Assembly: GCF_002954445.1 (NCBI RefSeq)
Contig: NZ_MQWA01000001.1
Span: 691,464-755,463 of the forward strand
Origin: Rubritalea profundi
Lineage (GTDB): Bacteria; Verrucomicrobiota; Verrucomicrobiia; Verrucomicrobiales; Akkermansiaceae
Direction of reading: 5' to 3'
DNA: 64,000 nucleotides
Below, one piece after another: positions 8,181-16,889 of the stretch. Each line of letters starts with the position of its first letter. The first letter of the stretch is position 1. The notes below the pieces were generated by a model that saw only the letters and a list, made by a program, of their open reading frames with translations, did no database searches and had not been told where the DNA came from. Made by a program: the position numbers and the translations under genes.

Positions 8181-8435
8181 ATGAAGCTCTTCCGACGTGC
8201 CACCGATATCCAAACTGACAGTGCAATGACACTGGCTCAGGCGAGTGTTGGGTGCTCTCTACGCATCAACTCCATCAAAGGTGCCGCGTGTGACCGCCTA
8301 CGCAGTATGGGTTTTTGTGAATCCATGGAAGTCAAAAAGCTCAGTAACGGCCACAATATGCTCTGCACGGTATGTGGCACTAAATTGGCGCTCAACAAGA
8401 AGCTCGCAGCGCAGATTCTTGTCTGCCCAGTCTAA
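8181..8435 (+). CDS. feoA: Ferrous iron transport protein A
   Basis: FeoA is a small SH3-like cytoplasmic protein thought to assist FeoB. The product has 84 residues from the ATG at 8181 (a GTG at 8178 is immediately in front). It shows the family pattern: an AQASVGCSLRI opening strand, LRSMGF in the middle and an IALNKKLA-like end. The last third contains CTVCGTKLAL, a Cys pair that is not universal in the family. feoB starts 20 bases after its stop, and a Fur-like site lies just upstream, so the genes form an iron-regulated operon. Confidence 0.85.
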   Translation: MKLFRRATDIQTDSAMTLAQASVGCSLRINSIKGAACDRLRSMGFCESMEVKKLSNGHNMLCTVCGTKLALNKKLAAQILVCPV

Positions 8436-8455
8436 ACAGACTTCCCTTATTTTTT

Positions 8456-10363
8456 ATGTCTTCTCCATCTGAGCAACACCTAGTTGCACTCGTCGGGAAC
8501 CCAAACTCTGGTAAAACCACCCTTTTCAACGCTCTCACGGGTGAAAACCAAAAGGTCGGCAACTACTCAGGTGTGACGGTCTCGCGTAAGTCTGGCAGTT
8601 TCCGTACACCCCATGGCCGCAAGATCGAATTAGTCGACCTCCCTGGCTGTTACTCGCTCAATGCGCAGTCACCTGACGAAAAGGTCACGCGCGATTTCCT
8701 TATCGGCGAACAAGATGACGAAACATTTCCCGACATCAGCGTCTGTGTGCTCGATGCCTCAGCTCTTGAGCGTCATCTATTGCTGGCGATGGAAGTGATC
8801 GAACTGGGCCGCCCAGTGGTGATCGCTCTGAACATGGTAGACCTCGCGGAGTCACGTGGAATCCACCTAGACCCGACTATCCTTTCGGAGGAGCTAGGCG
8901 TCCCCGTTGTGCCCGTTCAGGCAAATAAAAACAAAGGCACGCTGGAGCTCAAGCAGGCACTCCGCCTCCCCCTCCCAGCAATCGATTACCCCAAGTGGGA
9001 AGTCTCTGGATCTGAGGCAGAACGCCTCGCCGCACGGACGCATTTCATCCAAACAATTTGTGGTGAAGCTGCCCGCCGTGAAAACGACGGCACACTGACG
9101 CTCACCGACAAGTTAGACAGCTTTTTACTGCACTCGTTCACCGGGTGGGCTGCGTTGATAGCTATCATGTTAGGCGTTTTCTGGACGATCTTCTCGCTCT
9201 CCTCCTATCCGATGGATTTTATCGACGAGAGCTTTGGCTCCATAGGTCAATGGGCTGCAAATACGCTACCTGAGGGAGATTTCAATAACCTGATAGTCAA
9301 TGGAGTAATCGCTGGCATTGGAGGCACTTTGATCTTCCTGCCACAGATTGTTCTCTTGTTTTTGTTCATCGCTCTGATGGAGGCCAGTGGCTACATGGCA
9401 CGCGCCGCCTTTTTGATGGATAGGGTGATGAACCTGGTGGGTCTTTCTGGTAAAGCTTTCCTCCCGCTACTTTCTTCACACGCCTGCGCCATCCCCGGCA
9501 TCATGGCAACCCGCACCATAGATAGCGCGAAGGAACGACTCATTACTATATTGATTGCTCCCTGGATGTCCTGTTCGGCACGTCTTCCAGTGTACTTTCT
9601 TCTCATCGCTATGTTGCTGCCTCAAGCGAGTTCGCTGCAGCAGGCTGGGTTTATGTTAGGTGTCTATAGCCTAGGCATCGTCACAGCTCTCATTGCGGCA
9701 CGAATCCTCAAAGGACGGCTAGCCGAAGATGCCACTCCGAGCCATTTCATGCTAGAGCTTCCACCATATAGACTCCCGCAGTTAGGCTATCTCCTGCGCC
9801 ATATATGGGATCGCGCATGGGCATTTTTGAAGAGAGCTGGCACGATTATCTTAGCACTTTCTATCATCCTTTGGGCCCTACAAACTTACCCAAAACCAGC
9901 TAAAGGAAGTCTTGCTTCCGAGGATAAATCACTCGCGCTCGAGCAATCCTTGATGGGTCAAATTGGCCACACTATTGAGCCGATTTTCAAGCCACTCGGC
10001 TTCGACTGGCGCACCTCCACCTCGGTCCTCACTTCCTTCGCCGCTCGTGAAGTATTTGTGAGTTCGCTTAAAATCACCTACAGCATCAGCGAGGACATCG
10101 AGGAAGAGGAACAAGACAAACTGCTGCGTGAAGCATTGGCGGAATCTACCTGGCCAGACGGCAGCAAGATCTACACCCCTCTCACGCTGCTAAGCCTCCT
10201 CATCTTCTTCGTCTACGCCCTGCAATGCCTTCCCACCACAGCTGTGGTGGCACGTGAGACAAATTCCTACAATTGGGCGGTCGGTCAACTTGTCGGTATG
10301 TCGCTCTTTGCCTATCTAGCAGCCCTTGCAGTTTTCCAAATCGGGACTTTGTTAGGGTTCTAG
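8456..10363 (+). CDS. feoB: Ferrous iron transport protein B
   Basis: FeoB is the inner-membrane Fe(II) transporter with an N-terminal G domain. At 635 residues it is shorter than the Escherichia coli protein but typical of many phyla. The G1 motif GNPNSGKT lies at about 14-21, the switch-II/G3 motif at DLPG (about 61-64) and G4 at NMVD (about 124-127), followed by a short GDI-like spacer. From residue about 230 onward there are two Gate-like hydrophobic repeats, with the conserved SSHACAIPG segment and a later RE...S segment near AAREVFVSSL. It lies between feoA and a Cys-rich small membrane protein in one operon. Confidence 0.95.
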   Translation: MSSPSEQHLVALVGNPNSGKTTLFNALTGENQKVGNYSGVTVSRKSGSFRTPHGRKIELVDLPGCYSLNAQSPDEKVTRDFLIGEQDDETFPDISVCVLDASALERHLLLAMEVIELGRPVVIALNMVDLAESRGIHLDPTILSEELGVPVVPVQANKNKGTLELKQALRLPLPAIDYPKWEVSGSEAERLAARTHFIQTICGEAARRENDGTLTLTDKLDSFLLHSFTGWAALIAIMLGVFWTIFSLSSYPMDFIDESFGSIGQWAANTLPEGDFNNLIVNGVIAGIGGTLIFLPQIVLLFLFIALMEASGYMARAAFLMDRVMNLVGLSGKAFLPLLSSHACAIPGIMATRTIDSAKERLITILIAPWMSCSARLPVYFLLIAMLLPQASSLQQAGFMLGVYSLGIVTALIAARILKGRLAEDATPSHFMLELPPYRLPQLGYLLRHIWDRAWAFLKRAGTIILALSIILWALQTYPKPAKGSLASEDKSLALEQSLMGQIGHTIEPIFKPLGFDWRTSTSVLTSFAAREVFVSSLKITYSISEDIEEEEQDKLLREALAESTWPDGSKIYTPLTLLSLLIFFVYALQCLPTTAVVARETNSYNWAVGQLVGMSLFAYLAALAVFQIGTLLGF

Positions 10364-10379
10364 AGAACTCCTTTATCTT

Positions 10380-10577
10380 ATGCCATCCACCCAGACCATC
10401 CTCGCCCTCTGCTCTGTCGCGCTCGCCGTGGCGGCGCTAGCGTACAAGGTCTACAAATCGCTGAAGAGTTCATCGTCCTGTGGTAGCTGCGGCTGTAACA
10501 TGATGTCTGATAAAGCGAAAAAGAAGCTCCTCCAAAAACGAGAGGTTATATCTCCCAAAAGAACAAGCTCCAGCTGA
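10380..10577 (+). CDS. FeoB-associated Cys-rich small membrane protein
   Basis: A 65-residue protein with one N-terminal membrane helix (about residues 6-25) followed by a SCGSCGCN cysteine cluster (about 34-41) and a basic tail. This architecture and its position 16 bases after feoB match the FeoB-associated Cys-rich membrane proteins (FeoC-like partners) found in many bacteria. The cysteines could bind iron or an Fe-S cluster next to the transporter; that role is inferred. The protein ends just before the convergent glmS. Confidence 0.8.
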   Translation: MPSTQTILALCSVALAVAALAYKVYKSLKSSSSCGSCGCNMMSDKAKKKLLQKREVISPKRTSSS

Positions 10578-10604
10578 TCGTATTCACCTGAATACAAATA
10601 GCAA

Positions 10605-12446
10605 CTACTCTACCGTCACACTTTTGGCTAGATTTCGAGGTTGATCAATCGAGCAGCCTCTTAAACGAGCCACGTGGTAAGAGAACAGCTGGAGCGCGAC
10701 AGTGCACACAATCGTTGCTATGTAGTGTGGGCAATCTGGCACTTCAATGGTCCAGTCACAAGCGACTTTAGCTTCCTCGTCACCTTCTGTAATTACTCCG
10801 AGAACTGGAGCTTTACGCGCGCGACATTCCTCCACATTTCCCACGGTTTTTTCTTGGCCTGGTCCACGATTCATCAATGCCACCACCGGCATATTTCCAT
10901 CTAACAACGCTATCGGCCCGTGCTTGAGCTCAGCAGCATTGTACGCCTCAGCATGGATGTAGGAAATCTCCTTCATCTTTAGGGCTCCTTCAAGTGCCAC
11001 TGGATACATATAGCCACGACCGATGTAGAACATGTGCTCGCATTTAATAAAGTTGTTGGCGATTTTTGCTATCGCATCATTCTTCTCTAGTACCTGCTGC
11101 ACAAGCGCTGGAATTCCGAGAATTTCGCGTGTTATTTTCACTCCTTCATCACGCGACATCCTGCGTCCACGAGCAAGCTTCAAGGCGACTAACAAGAGTA
11201 CTGAAACCTGGCAGGTAAATGCCTTGGTCGATGCCACACTAATCTCTGGGCCAGCGTGTAGATAGATCCCTCGTCCAGCTTCACGAGCAATGGTCGAGCC
11301 CACCACATTGACCAATCCTGCCACAAGAGCACCTTTATCGATTGCCTCCCTAACAGCTGCTAGAGTATCGGCAGTTTCACCTGACTGACTAATGGCAATC
11401 ACCAGATCTTTACTCCCTACGATAGGGTTTCTATAGCGAAATTCAGCAGCTTGCTCGACCTCAGCGAGCATTGCAGCAAAACTTTCGACAGCATATTCGC
11501 CAACAAGTCCAGCATTGAGAGATGTCCCGCAGCCAACAATCAACAGCCTCTGGAAGTCGACTAATTCACGCGGGCTCAGACCTAAGCCTGAAAGGATTGC
11601 AGTCCCCCGATCTTTATCTATTCGCCCGCGAATAGCATTGCGAATAGCCTCGGGTTGTTCAAAAATTTCTTTCAGCATGTAGTGGTCATAGCCGCCTTTT
11701 CCTGCCGCGGCTTCAGACCAATCAATCGATGCTAGATCGCGCTGGACTGGGACAGCATCGAGGGTGCGCACATCTACTTTACCTTCCTCTACTATAGCGA
11801 TGTCATTATCGTCTAGATAGATTACTTGGCGAGTGTGGCTTATAATAGCTGAGGCATCTGATGCCACGATGGTTTCACCATCACCTAGCCCGATAACGAT
11901 TGGTGAGCCCCTACGAGCAACCAATAATTTACCAGCTTCATCCGCGCAAATACAAGCAACACCGTAGGTTCCGTCGACCTGCTTTAGTGCTGCTGATAGC
12001 GCTGTAAAAAGATCTCCCTCGTAATGAGAATCTACCAAATGCGCTAGAACTTCACTGTCTGTATCTGAGAGAAAGACGTGCCCCTGAGCTTCTAGTTTGG
12101 ACTTCAGTGAACGATAATTTTCAATGATCCCATTATGCACTAATGCGATACGCCCATCACCAGCGGAGTGAGGATGCGCGTTCGCCTGAGTGGGCGGCCC
12201 ATGAGTCGCCCAGCGGGTGTGAGCAATCCCGACGTGCGCTTGTTGGTGAACTAGATCATTTTGATAGTCGCCTAGTGAGTCTACTAGGTTTGCTACTTTC
12301 CCTTCTTGTTTATAAATCTCAATGGCTGAGCCACGGTGAATTGCTATCCCCGCGGAATCATACCCACGGTATTCGAGTTTTCTTAATCCTTGCAAAAGGA
12401 TCGGTGATGCGGCGCGCACGCCTGCATATGCTACTATTCCACACAT
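10605..12446 (-). CDS. glmS: Glutamine-fructose-6-phosphate aminotransferase
   Basis: GlmS makes glucosamine-6-phosphate from fructose-6-phosphate and glutamine, the entry step to UDP-GlcNAc. The 613-residue protein has the N-terminal Ntn amidotransferase domain beginning MCGIVAYAG with the catalytic Cys2, the HTRWATHGPP segment (about 76-85) and two C-terminal SIS sugar-isomerase domains (SQSGETADT, about 356-364; HAEAYNAAELKHGP near 495-510). It ends LAKSVTVE as usual. It is the last gene of a three-gene minus-strand group, glmM to the GlmU-like gene to glmS, with gaps of 3 and 27 bases. No glmS ribozyme-like sequence was recognised in the short 5' gap. Confidence 0.97.
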   Translation of the reverse strand: MCGIVAYAGVRAASPILLQGLRKLEYRGYDSAGIAIHRGSAIEIYKQEGKVANLVDSLGDYQNDLVHQQAHVGIAHTRWATHGPPTQANAHPHSAGDGRIALVHNGIIENYRSLKSKLEAQGHVFLSDTDSEVLAHLVDSHYEGDLFTALSAALKQVDGTYGVACICADEAGKLLVARRGSPIVIGLGDGETIVASDASAIISHTRQVIYLDDNDIAIVEEGKVDVRTLDAVPVQRDLASIDWSEAAAGKGGYDHYMLKEIFEQPEAIRNAIRGRIDKDRGTAILSGLGLSPRELVDFQRLLIVGCGTSLNAGLVGEYAVESFAAMLAEVEQAAEFRYRNPIVGSKDLVIAISQSGETADTLAAVREAIDKGALVAGLVNVVGSTIAREAGRGIYLHAGPEISVASTKAFTCQVSVLLLVALKLARGRRMSRDEGVKITREILGIPALVQQVLEKNDAIAKIANNFIKCEHMFYIGRGYMYPVALEGALKMKEISYIHAEAYNAAELKHGPIALLDGNMPVVALMNRGPGQEKTVGNVEECRARKAPVLGVITEGDEEAKVACDWTIEVPDCPHYIATIVCTVALQLFSYHVARLRGCSIDQPRNLAKSVTVE

Positions 12447-12473
12447 ATATCTTTAATTTTTTTGAGTTATTTA

Positions 12474-13322
12474 TTATTCAAAAATGTCTTTCTCGACGCT
12501 TTCGTTTGGACGGGTTGTGGCATAGGGCCCCAACTTCCGACCTGGGTAAATGGCAGTATGAATGCCGGTATGGACATGATCTCCAACGATCGTGCCTAAC
12601 TTACGTCGACCGGTATCCACCAAGGCTCCATCGACACTTGTCCGATGATTTTTGCCATCGTGACGCAGATTTGAAGTCACTGTGGCGGCACCAAAGTTCA
12701 CTTTGGAACCTATCACACTGTCACCGACATAGCTGAGGTGGCCAACTGAACTACCATGCCCAACGATAGAATTTTTCACCTCGACGGCTTGCCCAATATG
12801 GACACCATCACCGATAGCTGTATTACCACGGATGTAGCAATTCGGCCCAATCTTACAGTTTTCACCGATCACAGCATTGCCTTCGATAAAGACGCCGGGT
12901 AAGATCCGCGACCCTACTCCCACGTGAATAATTCCCTCTATGTGGGCCGCTGGACTCACTTCACCTATGTGCACGCTCTCAGTCAAAGCGCCCACTATTT
13001 GCTCATTCACCTGCAGTAGATCCCAAGGGTACAATAACAAGAGTGAATCGTCGCTCGCGGTCAGAGATGTGCCACTACCATCGTCCAGCCAAGCAAGCTT
13101 CTCGCCCTGCCTGCTCAGAAGGTTGGCTCCGAATCCGGCGGCTAACAACAGCTTCCAATCCTCTTGAGAGACCCAAGAATTTTGATACACGCTAGCATTA
13201 GCCGGAGCGAATACTTCTTGGCATTTTTGTAATGTCTGACCTGCCACAAACTGATCCGATGGCACACTTCCTTCTGCCAATGGCCACCAATTGCCGACGT
13301 TTTTTGCTTTTAAAAGTTGCAT
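12474..13322 (-). CDS. GlmU-like left-handed beta-helix acyltransferase
   Basis: The C-terminal ~170 residues consist of hexapeptide repeats ([IV]-G-x-[GN]-x-x) from about residue 118 to 260, ending with a segment (NFGAATVTSNLRHDG and TIVGDHVHTGIHTAIYPG) like the acetyltransferase half of GlmU and related nucleotidyl-linked transferases. The N-terminal ~110 residues are unlike a full uridylyltransferase and hold no clear nucleotide-binding signature. Its place between glmM (3 bases) and glmS (27 bases) suggests it is the glucosamine-1-phosphate N-acetyltransferase of the pathway. A separate uridylyltransferase would then be needed elsewhere, unless the N-terminal domain fills that role. Confidence 0.75.
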   Translation of the reverse strand: MQLLKAKNVGNWWPLAEGSVPSDQFVAGQTLQKCQEVFAPANASVYQNSWVSQEDWKLLLAAGFGANLLSRQGEKLAWLDDGSGTSLTASDDSLLLLYPWDLLQVNEQIVGALTESVHIGEVSPAAHIEGIIHVGVGSRILPGVFIEGNAVIGENCKIGPNCYIRGNTAIGDGVHIGQAVEVKNSIVGHGSSVGHLSYVGDSVIGSKVNFGAATVTSNLRHDGKNHRTSVDGALVDTGRRKLGTIVGDHVHTGIHTAIYPGRKLGPYATTRPNESVEKDIFE

Positions 13323-13325
13323 CAG

Positions 13326-14684
13326 CTAGACTGGTGATTTGTTTCCGATAGTAGCTTCTACAACTGCACAAATCTTCTCCGTTGAGGACTTTACTGCCTG
13401 AGCACATTTTGCCTCCACCAACACACGAATTTTATTCTCCGTACCAGAATAGCGTACTAATACACGGCCGTCGGCTCCAAATTCTTCTTCCACCTCACTG
13501 ATCACCTGAACCAACTCTGGAATTGATTCGATCGGAGGTTTTTCGGTAACATCTAGCCCGTGGAGTTCCTGAGGGAATTCCTCCATTCCACTCGCCAACT
13601 CAGAGAGCGGCTTGCCTGATTCTTGCATCATTTCAAGCACCTTGAGCGCAGACATCAAGCCATCACCAGTGGTTGCGCTTTCGGCAAAAATGATGTGGCC
13701 AGAATTTTCTCCACCGAGCGAATAGCCATTCTCACGCATACACTCTATCACCAGACGGTCTCCGACCCCTGTGGCTTCGACCTTGATTCCTTCTTTAGCT
13801 AAAGCTGAATGTAGACCTAGATTACTCATTACCGTAGCAACGAGCGTGTCCTTCGCGAGTTTGCCCTGGGCCTTAAGAGCCTTGGCACACATATAGAGAA
13901 CCTTGTCGCCTGAGACCTCTTCCCCATTTTCATCAACAAAAATCACACGGTCAGCATCGCCATCGAGACAGATTCCTAGATTGGCTCCATGTGCTTTGAC
14001 CTGCTCACCGGCCAACTCAGGGTACAGTGCACCAACTCCAGCATTGATATTTCGTCCGTCTGGCGCAACCGCCATGGAGATCACTTCGGCGCCTAGTTCT
14101 TCTAAGATCAGTGGGCCAACAAAATAACCCGCACCATTGGCACAATCTATCACTATTTTAAGCCCCTTGAGAGATTTCGCTCCAATCGACGCCTTGGCAA
14201 ATTCGATGTAACGCCCGGTCGCGTCATCAATCCGGAGGGCTTTGCCCATTTCTCCTTCTGGGTCACTGAGTTTATCCTCTAGAATGATTGCTTCGACTGC
14301 CTCCTCCAAGGCATCGTTGAGCTTGTAGCCGTCCGGTCCAAAAATCTTTATACCATTGTCAGTGTAGGGATTATGAGACGCTGTCAACATCACCCCTGCG
14401 TCACACGCCATCGATTTAGTAAGGTAGGCAATAGCTGGTGTCGGAACTGGCCCAGTCAATAATACACGAGCTCCTTCCGAAACTAATCCAGCCGTGATCG
14501 CACTTTCCAACATGTAACCAGAAAGTCGAGTATCCTTGCCGATGACGACTTTATGATGCCCAGCCATTTGAGCTTTCAATACCCGCGCTACAGCACGACC
14601 AATACGCATTCCCACTTCTGGGGTGATTGGCCAATGATTCGCTTTCCCACGAATTCCATCTGTTCCAAAAAGTTGCTTATTCAT
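13326..14684 (-). CDS. glmM: Phosphoglucosamine mutase
   Basis: GlmM interconverts glucosamine-6-phosphate and glucosamine-1-phosphate. I start at ATG 14684 (452 residues, MNKQLFGTDGIRG), the universal N-terminus of the family; the frame extends 17 codons further upstream without homology. The phosphoserine loop TASHNPYTDNGIK, the metal-binding DGDADR and the sugar-binding GEXSGH (GGENSGH) motifs are all present, as is the C-terminal phosphate-binding RYSGTE. It is the first gene of the glmM, GlmU-like, glmS group, which probably shares a promoter in the 290-base gap shared with divergent lysC. Confidence 0.96.
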   Translation of the reverse strand: MNKQLFGTDGIRGKANHWPITPEVGMRIGRAVARVLKAQMAGHHKVVIGKDTRLSGYMLESAITAGLVSEGARVLLTGPVPTPAIAYLTKSMACDAGVMLTASHNPYTDNGIKIFGPDGYKLNDALEEAVEAIILEDKLSDPEGEMGKALRIDDATGRYIEFAKASIGAKSLKGLKIVIDCANGAGYFVGPLILEELGAEVISMAVAPDGRNINAGVGALYPELAGEQVKAHGANLGICLDGDADRVIFVDENGEEVSGDKVLYMCAKALKAQGKLAKDTLVATVMSNLGLHSALAKEGIKVEATGVGDRLVIECMRENGYSLGGENSGHIIFAESATTGDGLMSALKVLEMMQESGKPLSELASGMEEFPQELHGLDVTEKPPIESIPELVQVISEVEEEFGADGRVLVRYSGTENKIRVLVEAKCAQAVKSSTEKICAVVEATIGNKSPV

Positions 14685-14973
14685 ATATATATAATAGCTT
14701 TGTTGTTCGATCCGAAACCACACTAATCCGATCAACTTTTAACATTACCGACCAAAATTTAACAGTTTGACCAGAACATGCCATATCTATTTCTAGTCTT
14801 TATTGTCATCGGGTTTCAATCCGCACGGCCAGCAACCACATCGCCTGTAAATCTCACCAAGATTACACAGCTCAGGCATTTCTAGACTAGACATCATTGA
14901 TAGTCTCAATTACTCAGTCCTTGCTGTCGCTCCTCAACGCGACTGACCTATTTTCAACAACAAGCAATACAAC

Positions 14974-16203
14974 ATGGCTCTCATCGTTCAAAAATATGGC
15001 GGAACTTCCGTAGGCTCACTCGATCGCATTCGTAATGTTGCCAGCCGTATTAAGCGACTCCGCGACGAAGGTAACCAAGTAGTTGCAGTGGTTTCAGCAA
15101 TGGGTGGCGTCACTAATAAACTCATAGCCATGGCCAATGAGCTAAATGATGAGCCAGCCGAACGCGAAATGGACGTACTACTCTCTACTGGCGAGCAGCA
15201 ATCTATCGCATTGGTAACCATGGCTCTTCACGAGCTTGGAGTCGAAGCAGCCTCCGTCACAGGTCGCCAAGCCGGCATCAGAACCACGGGGTCACACACC
15301 CGAGGAAAGATCGACGCGATCGACCCTACGATGATGCAAGGATTTTTAGACGAAGGAAAAGTCATTATTTGCGCCGGATTCCAAGGCCTACGCGAAGACG
15401 GCATGATCCACACACTGGGACGTGGAGGCTCAGACCTCACAGCCATCGCAGTGGCATCAGCTCTGAAGGCCGACGTCTGCCAGGTCCTTACAGATGTAGA
15501 TGGAGTCTACACCTGTGATCCACGCATCGTCAAAGATGCGCGTAAAATGCCAGAAGTGTCCTACGACGAAATGCTGGAAATGGCATCCTCTGGCACTAAA
15601 GTGATGCAGTCCCGCTCAGTAGAATTTGCAAAAAAATATGGCGTGATCTTTGAGGTCCGCTCATCCTTGAACGATAATCCAGGAACCATAGTAACCGAAG
15701 AACACGACAACATGGAATCAGTAGTCATCCGAGGAGTCTCAATAGAGCGCTCCCAAGCACGCCTCACGATCACTGGCATCCCAGACGAGCCAGGCAAGTC
15801 CGCAGCGATGCTCTCCTGTCTTGCGAAAGCGGAGATCAACATCGACATGATCATTTCTAACATCGCGCACGATGGCCTCGCTCGCCACTCAGTGACGATG
15901 CACAGCAACGATCTTGGCAAGGCCCAAGCCGCTCTCAAGCCCATCATCTCTAAGCTAGGAAACACCGCAGGAATCGAGACTGAAGCAGGCATAGCTAAAC
16001 TTTCCTGTGTCGGTATCGGCATGCGCTCACACTCCGGTGTGGCAGCAAAAATGTTCGAAGCACTCGGAGCAGCTGGCATCAACATCGGCATGATCACAAC
16101 CTCCGAGATCAAGATCGCAGTCACCGTCGATGAGACAGACATCGAAGACGCAGCACGCATAGTCCACGCCGCCTTCGATCTAGACAAAGAGCCTACTAAA
16201 TAA
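14974..16203 (+). CDS. lysC: Aspartate kinase
   Basis: Phosphorylates aspartate, the first step towards lysine/diaminopimelate, threonine and methionine. The 409-residue protein has the N-terminal kinase domain with KYGGTSVGS (about 7-15), the GRGGSDLTA motif (about 149-157) and DVDGVYTCDPR (about 173-183), and two C-terminal ACT domains (from about 265), as in lysine/threonine-regulated class-type kinases of this length. The start is ATG 14974, with no obvious Shine-Dalgarno. I looked for a lysine riboswitch upstream and did not see its conserved elements. It is divergent from glmM and ends in a strong terminator. It feeds dapA, dapB and dapL elsewhere in the window. Confidence 0.96.
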   Translation: MALIVQKYGGTSVGSLDRIRNVASRIKRLRDEGNQVVAVVSAMGGVTNKLIAMANELNDEPAEREMDVLLSTGEQQSIALVTMALHELGVEAASVTGRQAGIRTTGSHTRGKIDAIDPTMMQGFLDEGKVIICAGFQGLREDGMIHTLGRGGSDLTAIAVASALKADVCQVLTDVDGVYTCDPRIVKDARKMPEVSYDEMLEMASSGTKVMQSRSVEFAKKYGVIFEVRSSLNDNPGTIVTEEHDNMESVVIRGVSIERSQARLTITGIPDEPGKSAAMLSCLAKAEINIDMIISNIAHDGLARHSVTMHSNDLGKAQAALKPIISKLGNTAGIETEAGIAKLSCVGIGMRSHSGVAAKMFEALGAAGINIGMITTSEIKIAVTVDETDIEDAARIVHAAFDLDKEPTK

Positions 16204-16227
16204 CCTAGCTTCTCTATTCAATTTTTC

Positions 16228-16262
16228 AAAGCTTCACCACCATCTGGTCGTGAAGCTTTTTA
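16228..16262 (+). terminator. Rho-independent terminator of lysC
   Basis: AAAGCTTCAC and GTGAAGCTTT form a 10-bp perfect stem around a 12-base loop, followed by a T-run, starting 24 bases after the lysC stop. Confidence 0.9.
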
Positions 16263-16350
16263 CTTTCCTACCACCCGTCAAAACGAAGGAAATAAAAGTC
16301 TATCGCCTAAAGGCATTCCAGTACACTCTCCGCGCAGCAATTTAATCTTC

Positions 16351-16803
16351 ATGAAAATCAAGCTTCTCGTTCTCGCTCTCACCTCACTTTTACCTCTCAG
16401 CTTACTCACCTCTTGCGTGGAAGCTGTCGCGCTTGCAGCCATCGCTGTTGAGCTAACTGAAGGTGACGACGAAGTGATCCCAGAGCTAGTGATGCACGAA
16501 GGCGCTAAGGGAAATTACCCAATCGCTCAACGCGTGCACAGCTCATCGACATACGTTCACCACCCTTACACGAACAAGCCCGTCAATGTTTTCGGCAAGC
16601 CATCAGGCATCCTATTAGGATCTGGCAGAAAAAAATACTACATCCCCCACTTCTCACAATACCCAACCGCGACGAAAGTCGCAGGAAAGACAGACTACTA
16701 CCTCAATCCATACGATAAACGAGAAATCCGTATAGCTAGATGCAAGCCTGGCACACTCGTCTCCTCTCCCTCCGCCGGCACCTTTTTTTACCTCCCAAAG
16801 TAG
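16351..16803 (+). CDS. Putative lipoprotein, 150 aa
   Basis: I do not recognise the family. The N-terminus has a lipoprotein signal: MKIK, a hydrophobic core and the lipobox LTSC with the lipidated Cys at about residue 22. The mature part is hydrophilic and rich in Tyr, His and Pro (YVHHPYTNKPVNVFGKPSG, then KKYYIPHFSQYP), with a repeated pattern of short beta-like segments ending FFYLPK. This looks like small verrucomicrobial envelope lipoproteins of unknown role. It stands alone between the lysC terminator and its own terminator, convergent with the dcw operon. It starts at the ATG at 16351. Confidence 0.75.
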   Translation: MKIKLLVLALTSLLPLSLLTSCVEAVALAAIAVELTEGDDEVIPELVMHEGAKGNYPIAQRVHSSSTYVHHPYTNKPVNVFGKPSGILLGSGRKKYYIPHFSQYPTATKVAGKTDYYLNPYDKREIRIARCKPGTLVSSPSAGTFFYLPK

Positions 16804-16820
16804 ACCACGGTAAATCAATA

Positions 16821-16850
16821 CGATCCGCTCACGATGGGCGGATTTTTTTT
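16821..16850 (+). terminator. Rho-independent terminator of the lipoprotein gene
   Basis: ATCCGCTC and GGGCGGAT form a stem around ACGAT, immediately followed by a run of eight T residues. Confidence 0.9.
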
Positions 16851-16889
16851 GTGTTCATCTAAAGAGCTCATCCGGCAGCCTAAAAACCT

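Noticed and set aside
12143..12736. 197-codon plus-strand ORF
   Set aside because: Spans the antisense of glmS and the GlmU-like gene; both have diagnostic motifs on the minus strand.
14685..14973. Possible lysine riboswitch upstream of lysC
   Set aside because: None of the conserved lysine riboswitch core elements could be found in the 290-base leader.
15561..16187. 208-codon minus-strand ORF
   Set aside because: Shadow of lysC, whose frame has intact ACT-domain motifs.
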